Positions 9,299-18,385 of a DNA stretch of 64,000 nt are shown piece after piece. Under the pieces are notes generated by a model. That model was given only the letters and a program-made list of their open reading frames with translations. It ran no database searches and was not told the DNA's origin. The position numbers were made by a program, and so were the translations under genes. Each line of letters starts with the position of its first letter. Within the stretch, counting starts at the first letter, position 1. The stretch is from Nevskiaceae bacterium (GTDB lineage Bacteria > Pseudomonadota > Gammaproteobacteria > Nevskiales > Nevskiaceae): the NCBI GenBank assembly GCA_008012115.1, contig SSEB01000007.1, positions 85,494 to 149,493 of the forward strand, written 5' to 3'.

Positions 9299-10512
9299 GA
9301 CCGGAATCTCGGTGCGTTGCGAAGAAACGGCCGGGCGATCACGCGCGGATCGTCGAGTCCGCGGACCACCGCGGCACGCAGCGGCGGCAATCGGGCGGCC
9401 AAGCCCAGCACGGCGGCGCGCGCCAGCCGCGCCGGCGGGCGGTCGTCGGTGAAGAGCCCGACCAGCGCGTTCGTCGCCAGATACATCGGCCGCGTCGCCT
9501 GACGATGCCCGGCCTGATAGCGCGATAGGGCACGCAGACTGCCGATATCGCCGCCGCCGTCACGCGCCTGCGCCAGCGTGCGCTGCAGCGCGTCAACGCC
9601 GTAAAGCCCGAGATTGAAGCCATGCGCGGTGACCGGATGCATGCCGACCGCGGCATCGCCGGCCAGCGCGCAGCGATGCGCGACGAAGCGGTCCGCGTAA
9701 ACCGCCACCAGCGGATACGCGAAGCGTTGACCCAGGAGCCGCATGCGCCCGAAGCGCATGCAGAATTGGTGCGCCACGCCGTCGGCGAAATCCTGCGGGT
9801 CCATGCGCAACAGGGCATCGGCGCGGTCGCTGGCGATGGTGACGACGGCCGAGACGCGGCCGTCGTTCAGCGGCAGGATCGCCAGCGTGCGGCCGTAGCC
9901 GAAACATTCGTAGGCGATGCCGTCGCCGGGCGACTCGTGTGCGAGCCGGCAGACGATGACCGTGCGGCCGAAATCGCGCACCTCAGCACCGATGCCCAGC
10001 TGCCGCCGGGTCGCGGACAGCCGACCGTCCGCGGCCACCAACAGCCGCACGCGCAAAGAGGCATCTTCTCCGATCCCGATTTCGACCTCGTCGGCGCCCA
10101 CGGCGATCCGTTCGATCGTGGCGCCATCGCGCAGGATCACCCGGGGACGTCGAAGGGCTTCATCAAAGGCTGCCTTGCGGATCGCGGCGTTCGGCACCAG
10201 GTGACCCAGCGTGCCCGCGGCCGGCGCTTCGAGCCCCAGCCAGCCCGCCGATGCGCCATTGAACACGCGCGCCGCACGGATGCACGAGATATCCGCGCTG
10301 TCCAAGCGTTGCCACAGGCCAAGCCGCCGCAGGACGGTGACGGCACGATGGGTGAGCGCGATTTCACGGCCGTCATCCGGCGGGTTCGCCAGCACTGCCC
10401 GCGCCTTGCGTTCGATCAGCGTCGTGGAGAAGCCGGCGTCATCCAGGGCGCAGGCCAGCGCCAGTCCGACCGGACCTGCGCCGACGATGGCCACTTCGCA
10501 GGAAACCGGCAT
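9295..10512 (-). CDS. ubiM: FAD-dependent ubiquinone-biosynthesis hydroxylase, UbiM-like (UbiH/Coq6 family)
   Basis: 405 residues from the ATG at 10510-10512; the frame stays open much further upstream but that part is antisense to the desaturase codons. N-terminal FAD-binding [13 protein letters not shown], the internal DG motif region, and [20 protein letters not shown] near 300, typical of UbiH/F/I/M hydroxylases. The stretch [13 protein letters not shown] and the ARVFNGAS segment resemble UbiM, the 5-demethoxyubiquinol hydroxylase described in some proteobacteria; this sub-assignment is from memory of the family. The start is 5 bp after the desaturase stop and the end overlaps nrdB. Confidence 0.8.
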   Translation of the reverse strand: MPVSCEVAIVGAGPVGLALACALDDAGFSTTLIERKARAVLANPPDDGREIALTHRAVTVLRRLGLWQRLDSADISCIRAARVFNGASAGWLGLEAPAAGTLGHLVPNAAIRKAAFDEALRRPRVILRDGATIERIAVGADEVEIGIGEDASLRVRLLVAADGRLSATRRQLGIGAEVRDFGRTVIVCRLAHESPGDGIAYECFGYGRTLAILPLNDGRVSAVVTIASDRADALLRMDPQDFADGVAHQFCMRFGRMRLLGQRFAYPLVAVYADRFVAHRCALAGDAAVGMHPVTAHGFNLGLYGVDALQRTLAQARDGGGDIGSLRALSRYQAGHRQATRPMYLATNALVGLFTDDRPPARLARAAVLGLAARLPPLRAAVVRGLDDPRVIARPFLRNAPRFRS

Positions 10513-10517
10513 GGCGC

Positions 10518-11615
10518 TCAGCCCGCTGCGGAAGCCGCTGGCGCCGTGGGCCTGCCGGCGAAATCCGTCCACTGCCGCGCCTCGCAGTCGTACAGCTTGC
10601 AGCGTCGTGCGGTGTCGAAATACCAGCGCCAGGAAAACGCCTGCACGACGATGCGGCCCGGCATCCTGTGCTCCAGAATCTCTTGCGCCCGGCGCAAGTG
10701 ATACAGCGGGATGCCCATGTCCACGTGATGCGCGGTGTGCTCCATGATGTGATGCAGCAAGGCGCCGGCATCCACACCCCAGCGACGCCGGAAGGTGATG
10801 TGCACCGTCGTCGTCACGAACGGCTGTGCTCGCAACCATGCGGTCTTGTCGCCGTGCCAGATGATGCGCGGATGCGTGTGGTGGACGTAGACCACGAAGC
10901 CGATCAGGCCGTTCCAGACCAGGAACGGCACCAGGAAGCCGCAGACCAGGACCAGCCACGCCGGCTGATGCGTGGCCCGCGCCGCGACGATCAGGCCGGC
11001 GATCCATAGCGTCGCCGCGGCCGACACCAGCAGGCCGTCGCGGAAAAATACGGCGCGGCGCGTGGGCATCTCCCGCGCGCTGGGAAAGAACATGCGCCGC
11101 CACCAGATCTCGACCAGATAGTAGAGCCATGGCGCCCAGCCGCTGCGGTAAACCCGCTCGCGCCACTGCGCTGCCGGCGACAGCGCGCGGTACTCCGCCG
11201 ACGTCAGCGGTGCCCAGACGAAATCGATGCCCTTGAGATTGGTGTAGCCGTGATGCACGACGTTGTGCCCGGCCTCCCAGAGGCTGAAGGGCGTCAACGA
11301 CGGCAGAAACACCAGGCGTCCCAGCACCCGGTTGAGTCTCCGGTTCGGCGTCAGGCTCTGATGGCAGGCATCGTGGCCGAGGATGAACAGCCTGCCGATG
11401 ACGAATCCGGCGACGATGCCGAAACCCAGCTTCACCGGCCAGCGGCTCGCCATCACAACGGCGCCGATGGCGGCAACGAACAGCGTCAGGTCCAGCGCCA
11501 CCAGCGCCAGCGCACGGCGTGTGTCGCGGTGCGAACATGCCAGCAGCCAGCTACGGATGGTTTTCCGGCTGGGCACCTCGGCCGCAGCTGGCGGCATCGC
11601 TTCAATCTGAGACAT
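10518..11615 (-). CDS. Membrane fatty-acid desaturase (acyl-lipid / omega type)
   Basis: About 365 residues with the three histidine boxes of membrane di-iron desaturases: HDACH, HNVVHH and HTAHH, with hydrophobic segments around residues 40-85 and 205-250. It would introduce a double bond into membrane acyl chains, needing O2 and an electron donor. The start is put at the ATG at 11613-11615 (MSQIEAMPP); an ATG at 11633 is also in frame. First gene of a tight minus-strand group with the ubiM-like gene and nrdB; all three products use O2. The substrate position cannot be read from the sequence. The 236 bp upstream show no gene. Confidence 0.87.
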   Translation of the reverse strand: MSQIEAMPPAAAEVPSRKTIRSWLLACSHRDTRRALALVALDLTLFVAAIGAVVMASRWPVKLGFGIVAGFVIGRLFILGHDACHQSLTPNRRLNRVLGRLVFLPSLTPFSLWEAGHNVVHHGYTNLKGIDFVWAPLTSAEYRALSPAAQWRERVYRSGWAPWLYYLVEIWWRRMFFPSAREMPTRRAVFFRDGLLVSAAATLWIAGLIVAARATHQPAWLVLVCGFLVPFLVWNGLIGFVVYVHHTHPRIIWHGDKTAWLRAQPFVTTTVHITFRRRWGVDAGALLHHIMEHTAHHVDMGIPLYHLRRAQEILEHRMPGRIVVQAFSWRWYFDTARRCKLYDCEARQWTDFAGRPTAPAASAAG

Positions 11616-11851
11616 CCCGCAACCCCGTGGCATGAACCGCTGGCACGCTGCGCGATGCCAGTGGCACCGCGCGTCGTCATGCTAGGGCGATGCGGCGACA
11701 GCGCCTTGATCCACGTCATCGCGGCGACGGCACCTGCGTGCTAAGGACAGCGGCAACACGCCCGCAGTGCGCGGGCGCCAGGCAAGGACCGACGGTGTGA
11801 AAACAGGAGGTTTCGCGCCACCCGGGCGCACGATGCCGCCGCGCGGTGCCC

Positions 11852-12820
11852 TCAGGACTGGCGGCCGAAAATATCGCGGAAGCTGGCGTAGCTGCCGGCC
11901 ATCAGCACCGGCAGCACCACCAGCAAGCCGAGACCGAACGGCAGGGCACCCAGGAGTGTGATCACCATCGCGAGCAGCCCGAAAACCAGCAGCGGCAGCC
12001 AGTTGCGCCAGCAGGCAATGAAGCTCTGGCGCAGGGCGCTTCCCGCGGTCTGGTTGGCATAGAACACCAGTCCCGGCGCATACCAGTAGGCGCAAGCCAC
12101 CAGCAGCAGCAGCGCCAGCATGAGCAGGCCGATCAGCACGGCTACCAGCAAACGGTCGCCGGTGAAGAGCGCCGCCACCGCCTGCGCCGGATCGGCGGAC
12201 TGGAACACGGCCGCACCACCGGCCAGGATGAACAGCGCGACGCAGCCAACGGCGATGACGCCCAGCACCATCAGCAGATACAGCAGCGACAGCACCACCA
12301 GGGTGCTCAAGCGCGCCTTGAAGCCGGCGAACAGATCGGCCAGGTCGGCCTTGCCGTTGCGGGCAATGCCGTGGGCGAAAGCGAGCAGTCCCACCATGAA
12401 CGACGGTCCCAGCAGGAGACTGGCCAGGCCGCCAAGAAATGGCACGCAGCCCATCACCATCTGGATGCCAAACCAGATCAGCATCGCCACGATCCACAGT
12501 CCGGGCGCCGCCTTGAACAGGCCCCAGCCTTCGCCGATCCACTGCAGCCCCCGGCCGGCGGCCAGCGCCACGCCCGGCACCTCGAAGCGCCAGCCGCTTG
12601 CGGCGGCGTCAACCGGAGAAAGAGGCGGCGGCTGCGCGTCGTCGGCAAAGCGCACACCGGCATCGTGCAAAACGCGTTCTGCGCTCTGCCACTCCGCCAG
12701 TCCTTCGCGCCACATCAATGTCTGCCGCCCGATCTCGCCGCTGGCGCAGCGCGCGCGGATGTCCTCGATCGTGAACGGGCCGGTCTGCGCGCCATTGTTC
12801 GCCACGAAGTACGCCGTCAT
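11852..12820 (-). CDS. GYF_2 (DUF4339) domain membrane protein, BPSS1780-like
   Basis: About 322 residues from the ATG at 12818-12820. The N-terminal domain (about 1-55) has the GYF_2 pattern YFVANNGAQTGPFTIEDI and WREGLAEW. A Pro-rich linker follows, then several hydrophobic helices (roughly residues 100-310), including SLLYLLMVLGVIAVGCVALF. The arrangement matches BPSS1780-type integral membrane proteins of unknown function. Frame-open sequence upstream of 12820 looks non-coding. The 110-bp element copy 2 lies 79 bp upstream of the start. Confidence 0.75.
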   Translation of the reverse strand: MTAYFVANNGAQTGPFTIEDIRARCASGEIGRQTLMWREGLAEWQSAERVLHDAGVRFADDAQPPPLSPVDAAASGWRFEVPGVALAAGRGLQWIGEGWGLFKAAPGLWIVAMLIWFGIQMVMGCVPFLGGLASLLLGPSFMVGLLAFAHGIARNGKADLADLFAGFKARLSTLVVLSLLYLLMVLGVIAVGCVALFILAGGAAVFQSADPAQAVAALFTGDRLLVAVLIGLLMLALLLLVACAYWYAPGLVFYANQTAGSALRQSFIACWRNWLPLLVFGLLAMVITLLGALPFGLGLLVVLPVLMAGSYASFRDIFGRQS

Positions 12821-12899
12821 GGATGTCTGCTCCGAAAAGTCGCCCCGAGTATAGGCACAAGCGCGGTTTCCGCCTGCCGCGTGGCACCGCCGATGACGC

Positions 12900-13009
12900 C
12901 ACCCGCTGCCACCGGTAGCCCGCACCGTAATGTGATTAAATATTTAATATTTTTATAATTAATATATATTTATTAACATCTCTCGCCGGGTCCTGGCCAA
13001 GAGCGGGTG
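12900..13009. repeat. 110-bp dyad element, copy 2
   Basis: CACCCGCT at 12900-12907 and its exact inverse AGCGGGTG at 13002-13009. The AT core (positions 33-78) matches its own reverse complement at 17 of 23 half-positions by hand count. It lies 60 bp beyond the stop of the NDH-2 gene. AGCGGG of the right end can also pair with CCCGCT at 13033-13038, around an inner CTGCGG/CCGCAG stem, giving a second hairpin. Confidence 0.9.
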
Positions 13010-13069
13010 ACCTCGCCTGCGGTGCCGCAGCGCCCGCTCAGCCCTGCACTGCGCCACCCACGCGCCAAA

Positions 13070-14404
13070 TCAGGCGGCCTGGTTGCGGCCGGGCGCCAGA
13101 CGCTCGGCGCGCAGGCGCTGCGTATTGGTCGGGTTGGTGGTGATGAGGCGGTCGCCCTGGCGGCGGGTCAGGTATTTCCAGGCCCATTCGAGAAACACGC
13201 TGACGCGCTGCTCGGGCGCCACCAGCGACGCCACGTGCACGAAGGCCCAGATGAACCAGCCGACGATGCCGCGCACCTTGAACAGCCGCAGGTCGCCGAC
13301 GGCGTGGTTCATGCCGATCACCGCCATGCTGCCGAGATCCTTGTACCGGAACGGCGCCAGCGTCTTGCCGCGCGCACGCGCCAGCAGCAGGTTGGCAACG
13401 TACTGGCCTTCCTGGATCGCGCCCTGCGCCAGCCCGGGCACCTCGTGACCGGCCGCGTCCTTCAGCTTGGCGAGATCGCCGACCACGAAGATATTGTCGT
13501 GGCCCGGCAGCGAGCAGTCGGGATTGACCATCACGCGCCCGCCACGGTCACGCTCCGCACCGGTGCGTTCGGCGAGAATCTGGCCGAAGGCCGAGGCCGT
13601 GACGCCGGCCGCCCACAGCACCGTGCCGCAGTCGATGGTCTCGACCGCGTCACCGCGCCGGATACGGACGCTGCGCTCGCCGATATCCTCGACGCGCGTC
13701 TCGGTCATCACGGTGACGCCGAGCTGTTCCAGGGATTGCCGGGCCGCATCACGCAGTGAGCGGTCGTAGACCGGCAGCACGCCCGCCGCGCCTTCGACCA
13801 GGATGATCCGGGCAGCACGCGGATCGATCGCGCGGAAGTCCTTCACCATGGTCTTGTGCGCCAGCTCGCCGATGGCGCCGGCCAGCTCGACACCGGTGGG
13901 GCCACCGCCCACGATCACGAAGGTCATCAGCCGCGCGCGCTCGGCGGGATCCTCCGTCACCTCCGCCAGTTCGAAGGCCTTGAAGATCTTGTGACGGATC
14001 TCGATGGCGTGCTCGACGGTCTTCAGGCCCGGCGCAAACGGCTTCCACTGGTCCTTGCCGAAGTAGCTGTGCTTGACGCCGGTGGCGACGATCAGCGTGT
14101 CGTACTGCAGCTCGCCATGCTCATGCCGCAGCACGCGCGCCTGCGGGTCGACATCGTAGGCGGTGGCCTGGATCGCGCGCACGGTCGGATACTTGCGCAG
14201 CACCACCCGCTGCGGAATCGCGATATCACCCGGCGGCAGCGAGCCCGTGGCCACCTGGTACAGCAGCGGCTGGAACAGCTGGAAATTGCGCTTGTCCAGC
14301 AGCGTGACGCGGCAGCCGGCCTTGCCCAGGCGTTTGGCCGCATGCAGGCCGGCGAAGCCGCCGCCCACGATCACGACGTGTTGCGATAGAGCGGAGGGAG
14401 TCAT
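13070..14404 (-). CDS. ndh: Type II NADH dehydrogenase (NDH-2)
   Basis: 444 residues with two Rossmann motifs: FAD-binding VIVGGGFAGLHAAKRL near the N-terminus and NAD-binding VIVGGGPTGVELAGAI near residue 165. ATGVKHSYFG and NIFVVGDLA are typical of the NDH-2 family, as is the C-terminal amphipathic, membrane-associating region (GWFIWAFVHVASLVAPEQR). It oxidises NADH and reduces quinone at the inner membrane without pumping protons. Start ATG 14402-14404. The 3' side carries 110-bp element copy 2 and no T-tract hairpin. Confidence 0.92.
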   Translation of the reverse strand: MTPSALSQHVVIVGGGFAGLHAAKRLGKAGCRVTLLDKRNFQLFQPLLYQVATGSLPPGDIAIPQRVVLRKYPTVRAIQATAYDVDPQARVLRHEHGELQYDTLIVATGVKHSYFGKDQWKPFAPGLKTVEHAIEIRHKIFKAFELAEVTEDPAERARLMTFVIVGGGPTGVELAGAIGELAHKTMVKDFRAIDPRAARIILVEGAAGVLPVYDRSLRDAARQSLEQLGVTVMTETRVEDIGERSVRIRRGDAVETIDCGTVLWAAGVTASAFGQILAERTGAERDRGGRVMVNPDCSLPGHDNIFVVGDLAKLKDAAGHEVPGLAQGAIQEGQYVANLLLARARGKTLAPFRYKDLGSMAVIGMNHAVGDLRLFKVRGIVGWFIWAFVHVASLVAPEQRVSVFLEWAWKYLTRRQGDRLITTNPTNTQRLRAERLAPGRNQAA

Positions 14405-14484
14405 GCGAAGGCCTGAGATTGCAATGTAAAAAAAGCATATCAGGCGCCTCGCGGCGGCAACATGTTAGACACCGAGCATCGCCC

Positions 14485-15291
14485 TTACAGCTCCAGCCCC
14501 GGGTAACGCTCCAGCAGCCAGCGCTCCTGGAACAGGTAACGCGCCACCTGCGCCACATCGCGCAGATACCAGGCATTGACCGCGCCGCCGACCACGGCGC
14601 CGAGCACCGGCAGCGCCCCGGCGGCCTTGCGCTTGCCCAGTTGCACGCCGATGCGCTGAGCCAGCGTATTCAGGCTGAACACCGCGGCGTCCTTGGCCAG
14701 CTGGCGTTCGGCGGCGCGCTCCAGCCCATCGCGTGCCGCGGCCTCCTGCAGCATCATCACGTCGGCGCGCAGGGCCGCCAGCGCCTCGGCCAACACGCGT
14801 GAGGAAAAGGCCGAGGCCAGGGCAAACACGCCCAGCGCCATCTCGCGACTGATGTCCTCGCCGTAACACAAGCCGATGCGGTGCACGGTGCGCAGCGCCA
14901 GCGTCAGCAGTGTTGGCACGTCCGCCACCAGGCCGGCGGCACCGAACACACCAAAGACCGCGCCGCCGGCGCCGCCGTAGCCCATGGCACGCCGCGTCTC
15001 GCCCCGCGCCAGCGCATCACAGGCTGCCAGCGGCTGCGCACGCAGCGCGACAAGATCGCCCACACCGGCGCGGCGCAGCACCGAGCGCTCGTCCGACAGG
15101 CGTTCGGCGAAGCCGTTGAAAGCATGCAGCGCGGCCTTCAGGGCCGACACCGGCACCACGGTCTGCACCACCTTGCCGGCGAGGCCCGTGGGCCGCGCCA
15201 GCAGGCGCGTACCCCAGTCCGGCCCCTCGTCCTGCCAGCGGCGCAACTGCCGGAGCTGCCGGCGCTCGTAATCGTTCGGTGATGGATTCAT
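14485..15291 (-). CDS. EcsC-family protein
   Basis: About 268 residues, start placed at the ATG of 15289-15291 (MNPSPNDYERRQLRQL); ATG 15303 and the longer frame to 15429 are less likely. The body matches the EcsC pattern: a helical N-terminus with RRWQDEGPDWGTRLL, then Gly/Ala-rich segments such as GYGGAGGAVFGVFGAAG and GALPVLGAVVGGAVNAWYL. EcsC-family proteins are membrane-associated and of uncertain role. It is divergent from the patatin gene, whose ATG is 94 bp away. Confidence 0.75.
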   Translation of the reverse strand: MNPSPNDYERRQLRQLRRWQDEGPDWGTRLLARPTGLAGKVVQTVVPVSALKAALHAFNGFAERLSDERSVLRRAGVGDLVALRAQPLAACDALARGETRRAMGYGGAGGAVFGVFGAAGLVADVPTLLTLALRTVHRIGLCYGEDISREMALGVFALASAFSSRVLAEALAALRADVMMLQEAAARDGLERAAERQLAKDAAVFSLNTLAQRIGVQLGKRKAAGALPVLGAVVGGAVNAWYLRDVAQVARYLFQERWLLERYPGLEL

Positions 15292-15385
15292 CGCGGTCAG
15301 CATAAACAGAAAAATGCCGGGCAGCAGCAGTGCGGCATCGGCGCTATCCTGCCTGACCACGAGCCCCCGACAGCGAGGTCCGCGC

Positions 15386-16813
15386 ATGCAGAGCCCGACG
15401 AGCAAGGAATTGCTGAAGCTGCAGCGCATGGAAATGTCGCTGGTGCGCGCCGTGCTGGCGCAGCCGACGTTCCTGCTGGAGCGCGAGTATCAGCAGCTGC
15501 GCTACCTGCTCGGCTTTGCGCGGCTGCACCGCTTCGCGCCCGGCGCCGCGCTGCGCGAGGCAGCGCGCGCGGAGGTCGAGACCGATCAGGACCTGGTTGC
15601 GCCGCTGCGCGAGCAGGTGCTGCAACAGCTCTACCCGCCACTGCGCCGCGAGGACAAACCGCAGGCGCGTCTCAGCGGCGCGATGAAGCGGCTGCCGGCG
15701 CTGCTGCCGCTGATCCAGTCCGCACGCCGGCAGCTGCTGGACCGTCATCGCAACGATTTCAGCGAGGCGGAACTCGATGCCGAGGTCGGCCGCCGCGCCC
15801 TGGTCACCATCGCCGGCGGCGGCGGCGGCGCGGGCTACGTCTACATCGGTGCCGCCGCGCGCCTGCGCGCCGAAGGACTGTCCTCCGACTACCTGGTCGG
15901 CGCTTCGATTGGTGCGCTGATCGGCGCGTTTCTGGCGCGCTCGCGCAAGCTCGACATCGAGGCGCTGCTCGACTGGGCCAAGGGCCTGCGCGTTCGCGAC
16001 ATGTTCGGCCGTCCCTTTATCGGCGCCACCCACACGCTGCCGGGCCTGACGCGCCTGCACCTGCGCGGCATGCACCGCCTGTTCGTGCACCCGGACGGCA
16101 GCCCGATGCGGCTGAGGGACATGGAGATTCCCTATGAGGCCGTCATCGCCGGCGTGCGCACGGCGATCTACGACCACCTGCCGGCGACGCTGCGCGACGT
16201 GATCGCGCCGGGCCGGCGCCATCACAGCTTCTCGCGGCTGCTGGCGGAACGCATGCTGCTGATCGGCGCAATGGTCAGCCCGCAGGTGGTGCGCGCGATC
16301 CCCCTGGGACGCGACGAGGCCACGCGCGATACGCGTGTGGTCGACGCGGTCGGCCTCTCGGCCGCGATTCCCGCCGTGCTGCAGTATGAGCCGCCGCAGC
16401 GCGACGCCATCACCGACGACATCCTCGCGCAGCTGCGCCGCCACGAGGACGTGGCCTTGTTCGTTGACGGCGGCGTCGCCAGCAACGTCCCGGCGCGCAT
16501 CGCCTGGGAGGGCGTGCAGGCGGGCCGCATCGGCACCCGCAGCGCCTTCTATCTGGCGCTGGACTGCTTCCACCCGCGCTGGGACAGCCGCCATCTCTGG
16601 GTATGGCCGGTGACACAGGCGATCCAGCTGCAGCTGCCGTCGCAACGCCCGTACTTCGACTGGCTGATGCGCTTCGATCCGACCCTGTCGCCGGTCAACC
16701 TGCTGCCGTCGCCGGCCGACTTCGACCAGGCCTTCCAGTGGGGCTGGGCGCAGGCCGACGTGATGATGCCGTTCCTGCTCAAGGCGCTGCAGCCGGTACG
16801 ATGGATGCCATGA
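15386..16813 (+). CDS. Patatin-like phospholipase
   Basis: About 475 residues from the ATG at 15386. The patatin hallmarks sit in the middle: a glycine-rich oxyanion stretch (IAGGGGGAGYVYIG), nucleophile motif GASIG, and DGG (FVDGGVASN) supplying the catalytic Asp. About 140 residues precede the catalytic domain, and a helical C-terminal part follows. A serine-Asp dyad lipid acyl hydrolase is predicted; no signal peptide is evident, so it is probably cytosolic or inner-membrane-associated. The NRDE gene starts 40 bp downstream and the methyltransferase overlaps that, so the three may form an operon. Confidence 0.85.
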   Translation: MQSPTSKELLKLQRMEMSLVRAVLAQPTFLLEREYQQLRYLLGFARLHRFAPGAALREAARAEVETDQDLVAPLREQVLQQLYPPLRREDKPQARLSGAMKRLPALLPLIQSARRQLLDRHRNDFSEAELDAEVGRRALVTIAGGGGGAGYVYIGAAARLRAEGLSSDYLVGASIGALIGAFLARSRKLDIEALLDWAKGLRVRDMFGRPFIGATHTLPGLTRLHLRGMHRLFVHPDGSPMRLRDMEIPYEAVIAGVRTAIYDHLPATLRDVIAPGRRHHSFSRLLAERMLLIGAMVSPQVVRAIPLGRDEATRDTRVVDAVGLSAAIPAVLQYEPPQRDAITDDILAQLRRHEDVALFVDGGVASNVPARIAWEGVQAGRIGTRSAFYLALDCFHPRWDSRHLWVWPVTQAIQLQLPSQRPYFDWLMRFDPTLSPVNLLPSPADFDQAFQWGWAQADVMMPFLLKALQPVRWMP

Positions 16814-16853
16814 AGATCGCCGCCATCGTCAGCAAACCCGCGGAGCCCGCCCC

Positions 16854-17630
16854 ATGTGCCTGATCGCCCTGAGTTGGCGCGCACACCCGCGCTACGAGCT
16901 GGCGCTGGCCGCCAACCGTGACGAGTTCCACCACCGCCCGACCGCGCCGGCCGCCTGGTGGGCGGACACGCCGGAGGTTTTCGGCGGGCGCGATCTATCG
17001 CAGGGCGGTGGCTGGCTCGCGGCCAGCCGCAAGCGCAGGCTGGCCGCCGTGACCAACGTGCGCCGCATGGTGCCGCCCGATCCGCAGTCGCCCTCGCGCG
17101 GTGCACTGGTGGCGGACTTCATGCGCAGCACGCAATCGGCCGCAGAGTTCGCACGGCGCCTGCGCGGACGTGCCGATGCCTACGCCGGCTTCAATCTGCT
17201 GCTCTACGATGGCGATACGCTGCTCTACGCCACCAACCACGACGGCTTCCGCAGCGAACGCCTGGAACCGGGCATCCACGCCGTCAGCAACGCGACGCTC
17301 GACACGCCCTGGCCCAAGCTCCTGCGCCTGCGCGGCACCCTGCAGGACTGGTCCGCAAGGGCGCAGGACGATGACGACACGCTATTCGCGGCGCTCGCCG
17401 ACGACCGCCGCGCCGACGATGCCGAATTGCCGGACACCGGTGTCGGTCTCGAGATGGAACGCTTTCTGTCGCCGCCCTTCATCCGCGGCCCGCACTACGG
17501 CACGCGCGCCAGCAGCGTGATCCGCATCGACGGCGATGGCGTTCTGCACTTCGCAGAACGACGCTTCGCCGCCAACGGCGCACCGGGCGGCGAGACCCGC
17601 GAAAGCTTTACTGCGCCCGCGAGCACGTAA
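16854..17630 (+). CDS. NRDE (TANGO2) family protein
   Basis: 258 residues beginning MCLIALSWRAHPRYELALAA with the family motif NRDEF at 21-25. It shows the Ntn-hydrolase-like layout seen in TANGO2/NRDE proteins: Cys2 near the N-terminus and a C-terminal YGTRASSVI segment. Bacterial function is unknown; eukaryotic TANGO2 has been linked to haem and lipid handling. The stop TAA overlaps the next ATG (TAATG at 17628-17632), so translation of the methyltransferase is probably coupled. Confidence 0.85.
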   Translation: MCLIALSWRAHPRYELALAANRDEFHHRPTAPAAWWADTPEVFGGRDLSQGGGWLAASRKRRLAAVTNVRRMVPPDPQSPSRGALVADFMRSTQSAAEFARRLRGRADAYAGFNLLLYDGDTLLYATNHDGFRSERLEPGIHAVSNATLDTPWPKLLRLRGTLQDWSARAQDDDDTLFAALADDRRADDAELPDTGVGLEMERFLSPPFIRGPHYGTRASSVIRIDGDGVLHFAERRFAANGAPGGETRESFTAPAST

Positions 17631-18385
17631 TGCGCATCGAAGCGTCCGAAATGGACGTCAGCACGGACCAGGCGGCACAACGGCTCGCCCGGCTGCTGCG
17701 CGACGCACCGCGCGCTCGCCGCGACGCTGTGCCGGTTGGCCTCACGCTGATTGACAGCCCGCTGGACCCGCTGATCGCCGGCACCGCGACGACCGGCATC
17801 GTCCTGCTCGAGTTCACCGACGAATTGAGGCTGCAGCGACAAATGCCGGCTCTGCTGCGCCGCTACCGCTGCGTCGCCGCAAGCCACGACAGCCCGCATC
17901 TAACGGCGTTGCGCGAGCAGCTGACGCAATACTTCCACGGCGAGCGACGACGCTTCGAACTGCCCCTGCACGCCCCCGGCACGCCGTTCCAGCGCCGCGT
18001 CTGGACGGCGCTGGCGACGATTCCCTACGGCGAGACGCGCAGTTACCAGGCCCTGGCCGCGCAGATCGGCGCGCCGTCGGCGACGCGCGCGGTCGGCCTG
18101 TGCAACGGACTCAACCGCATCGCCATCCTGATTCCCTGCCACCGTCTGCTGGGCCGCGACGGCGCGCTCACCGGCTATGGCGGCGGTCTCTGGCGCAAGC
18201 GCGCGTTGCTCGCGCTGGAACAGGGTCAGGCGGCATCCGACAGCGGCAGCTCGACAACCACCGACAGGCCGCGCCCCGACAGGCCGTCCGCCAGTCTCAG
18301 CTCACCGCCGTGCCGTCGCGCCGCCTCGGCGGCGATGGCCAGCCCCAGCCCAGCCCCCTGCCCCCCGCGGTCGCCGCGGGCGTAG
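17630..18385 (+). CDS. ogt: Methylated-DNA--protein-cysteine methyltransferase (Ogt/AdaB type)
   Basis: 251 residues. The catalytic domain ends in the diagnostic IPCHRLLG with the acceptor Cys, preceded by TPFQRRVWTALATIPYGETRS and NGLNR. It removes O6-alkyl groups from guanine in a suicide reaction. Homologues normally end soon after LWRKRALLALE. Here about 50 low-complexity residues follow (Ser/Pro/Arg-rich) because the frame runs 160 bp into the antisense 3' end of the sensor-kinase gene. That tail is probably functionless. Confidence 0.9.
   Translation: MRIEASEMDVSTDQAAQRLARLLRDAPRARRDAVPVGLTLIDSPLDPLIAGTATTGIVLLEFTDELRLQRQMPALLRRYRCVAASHDSPHLTALREQLTQYFHGERRRFELPLHAPGTPFQRRVWTALATIPYGETRSYQALAAQIGAPSATRAVGLCNGLNRIAILIPCHRLLGRDGALTGYGGGLWRKRALLALEQGQAASDSGSSTTTDRPRPDRPSASLSSPPCRRAASAAMASPSPAPCPPRSPRA

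Noticed and set aside
10513..11538. N-terminal extension of the ubiM-like frame
   Set aside because: The frame is open, but this part is an alternate frame of the desaturase gene; FAD motif and gene spacing put the start at 10512.
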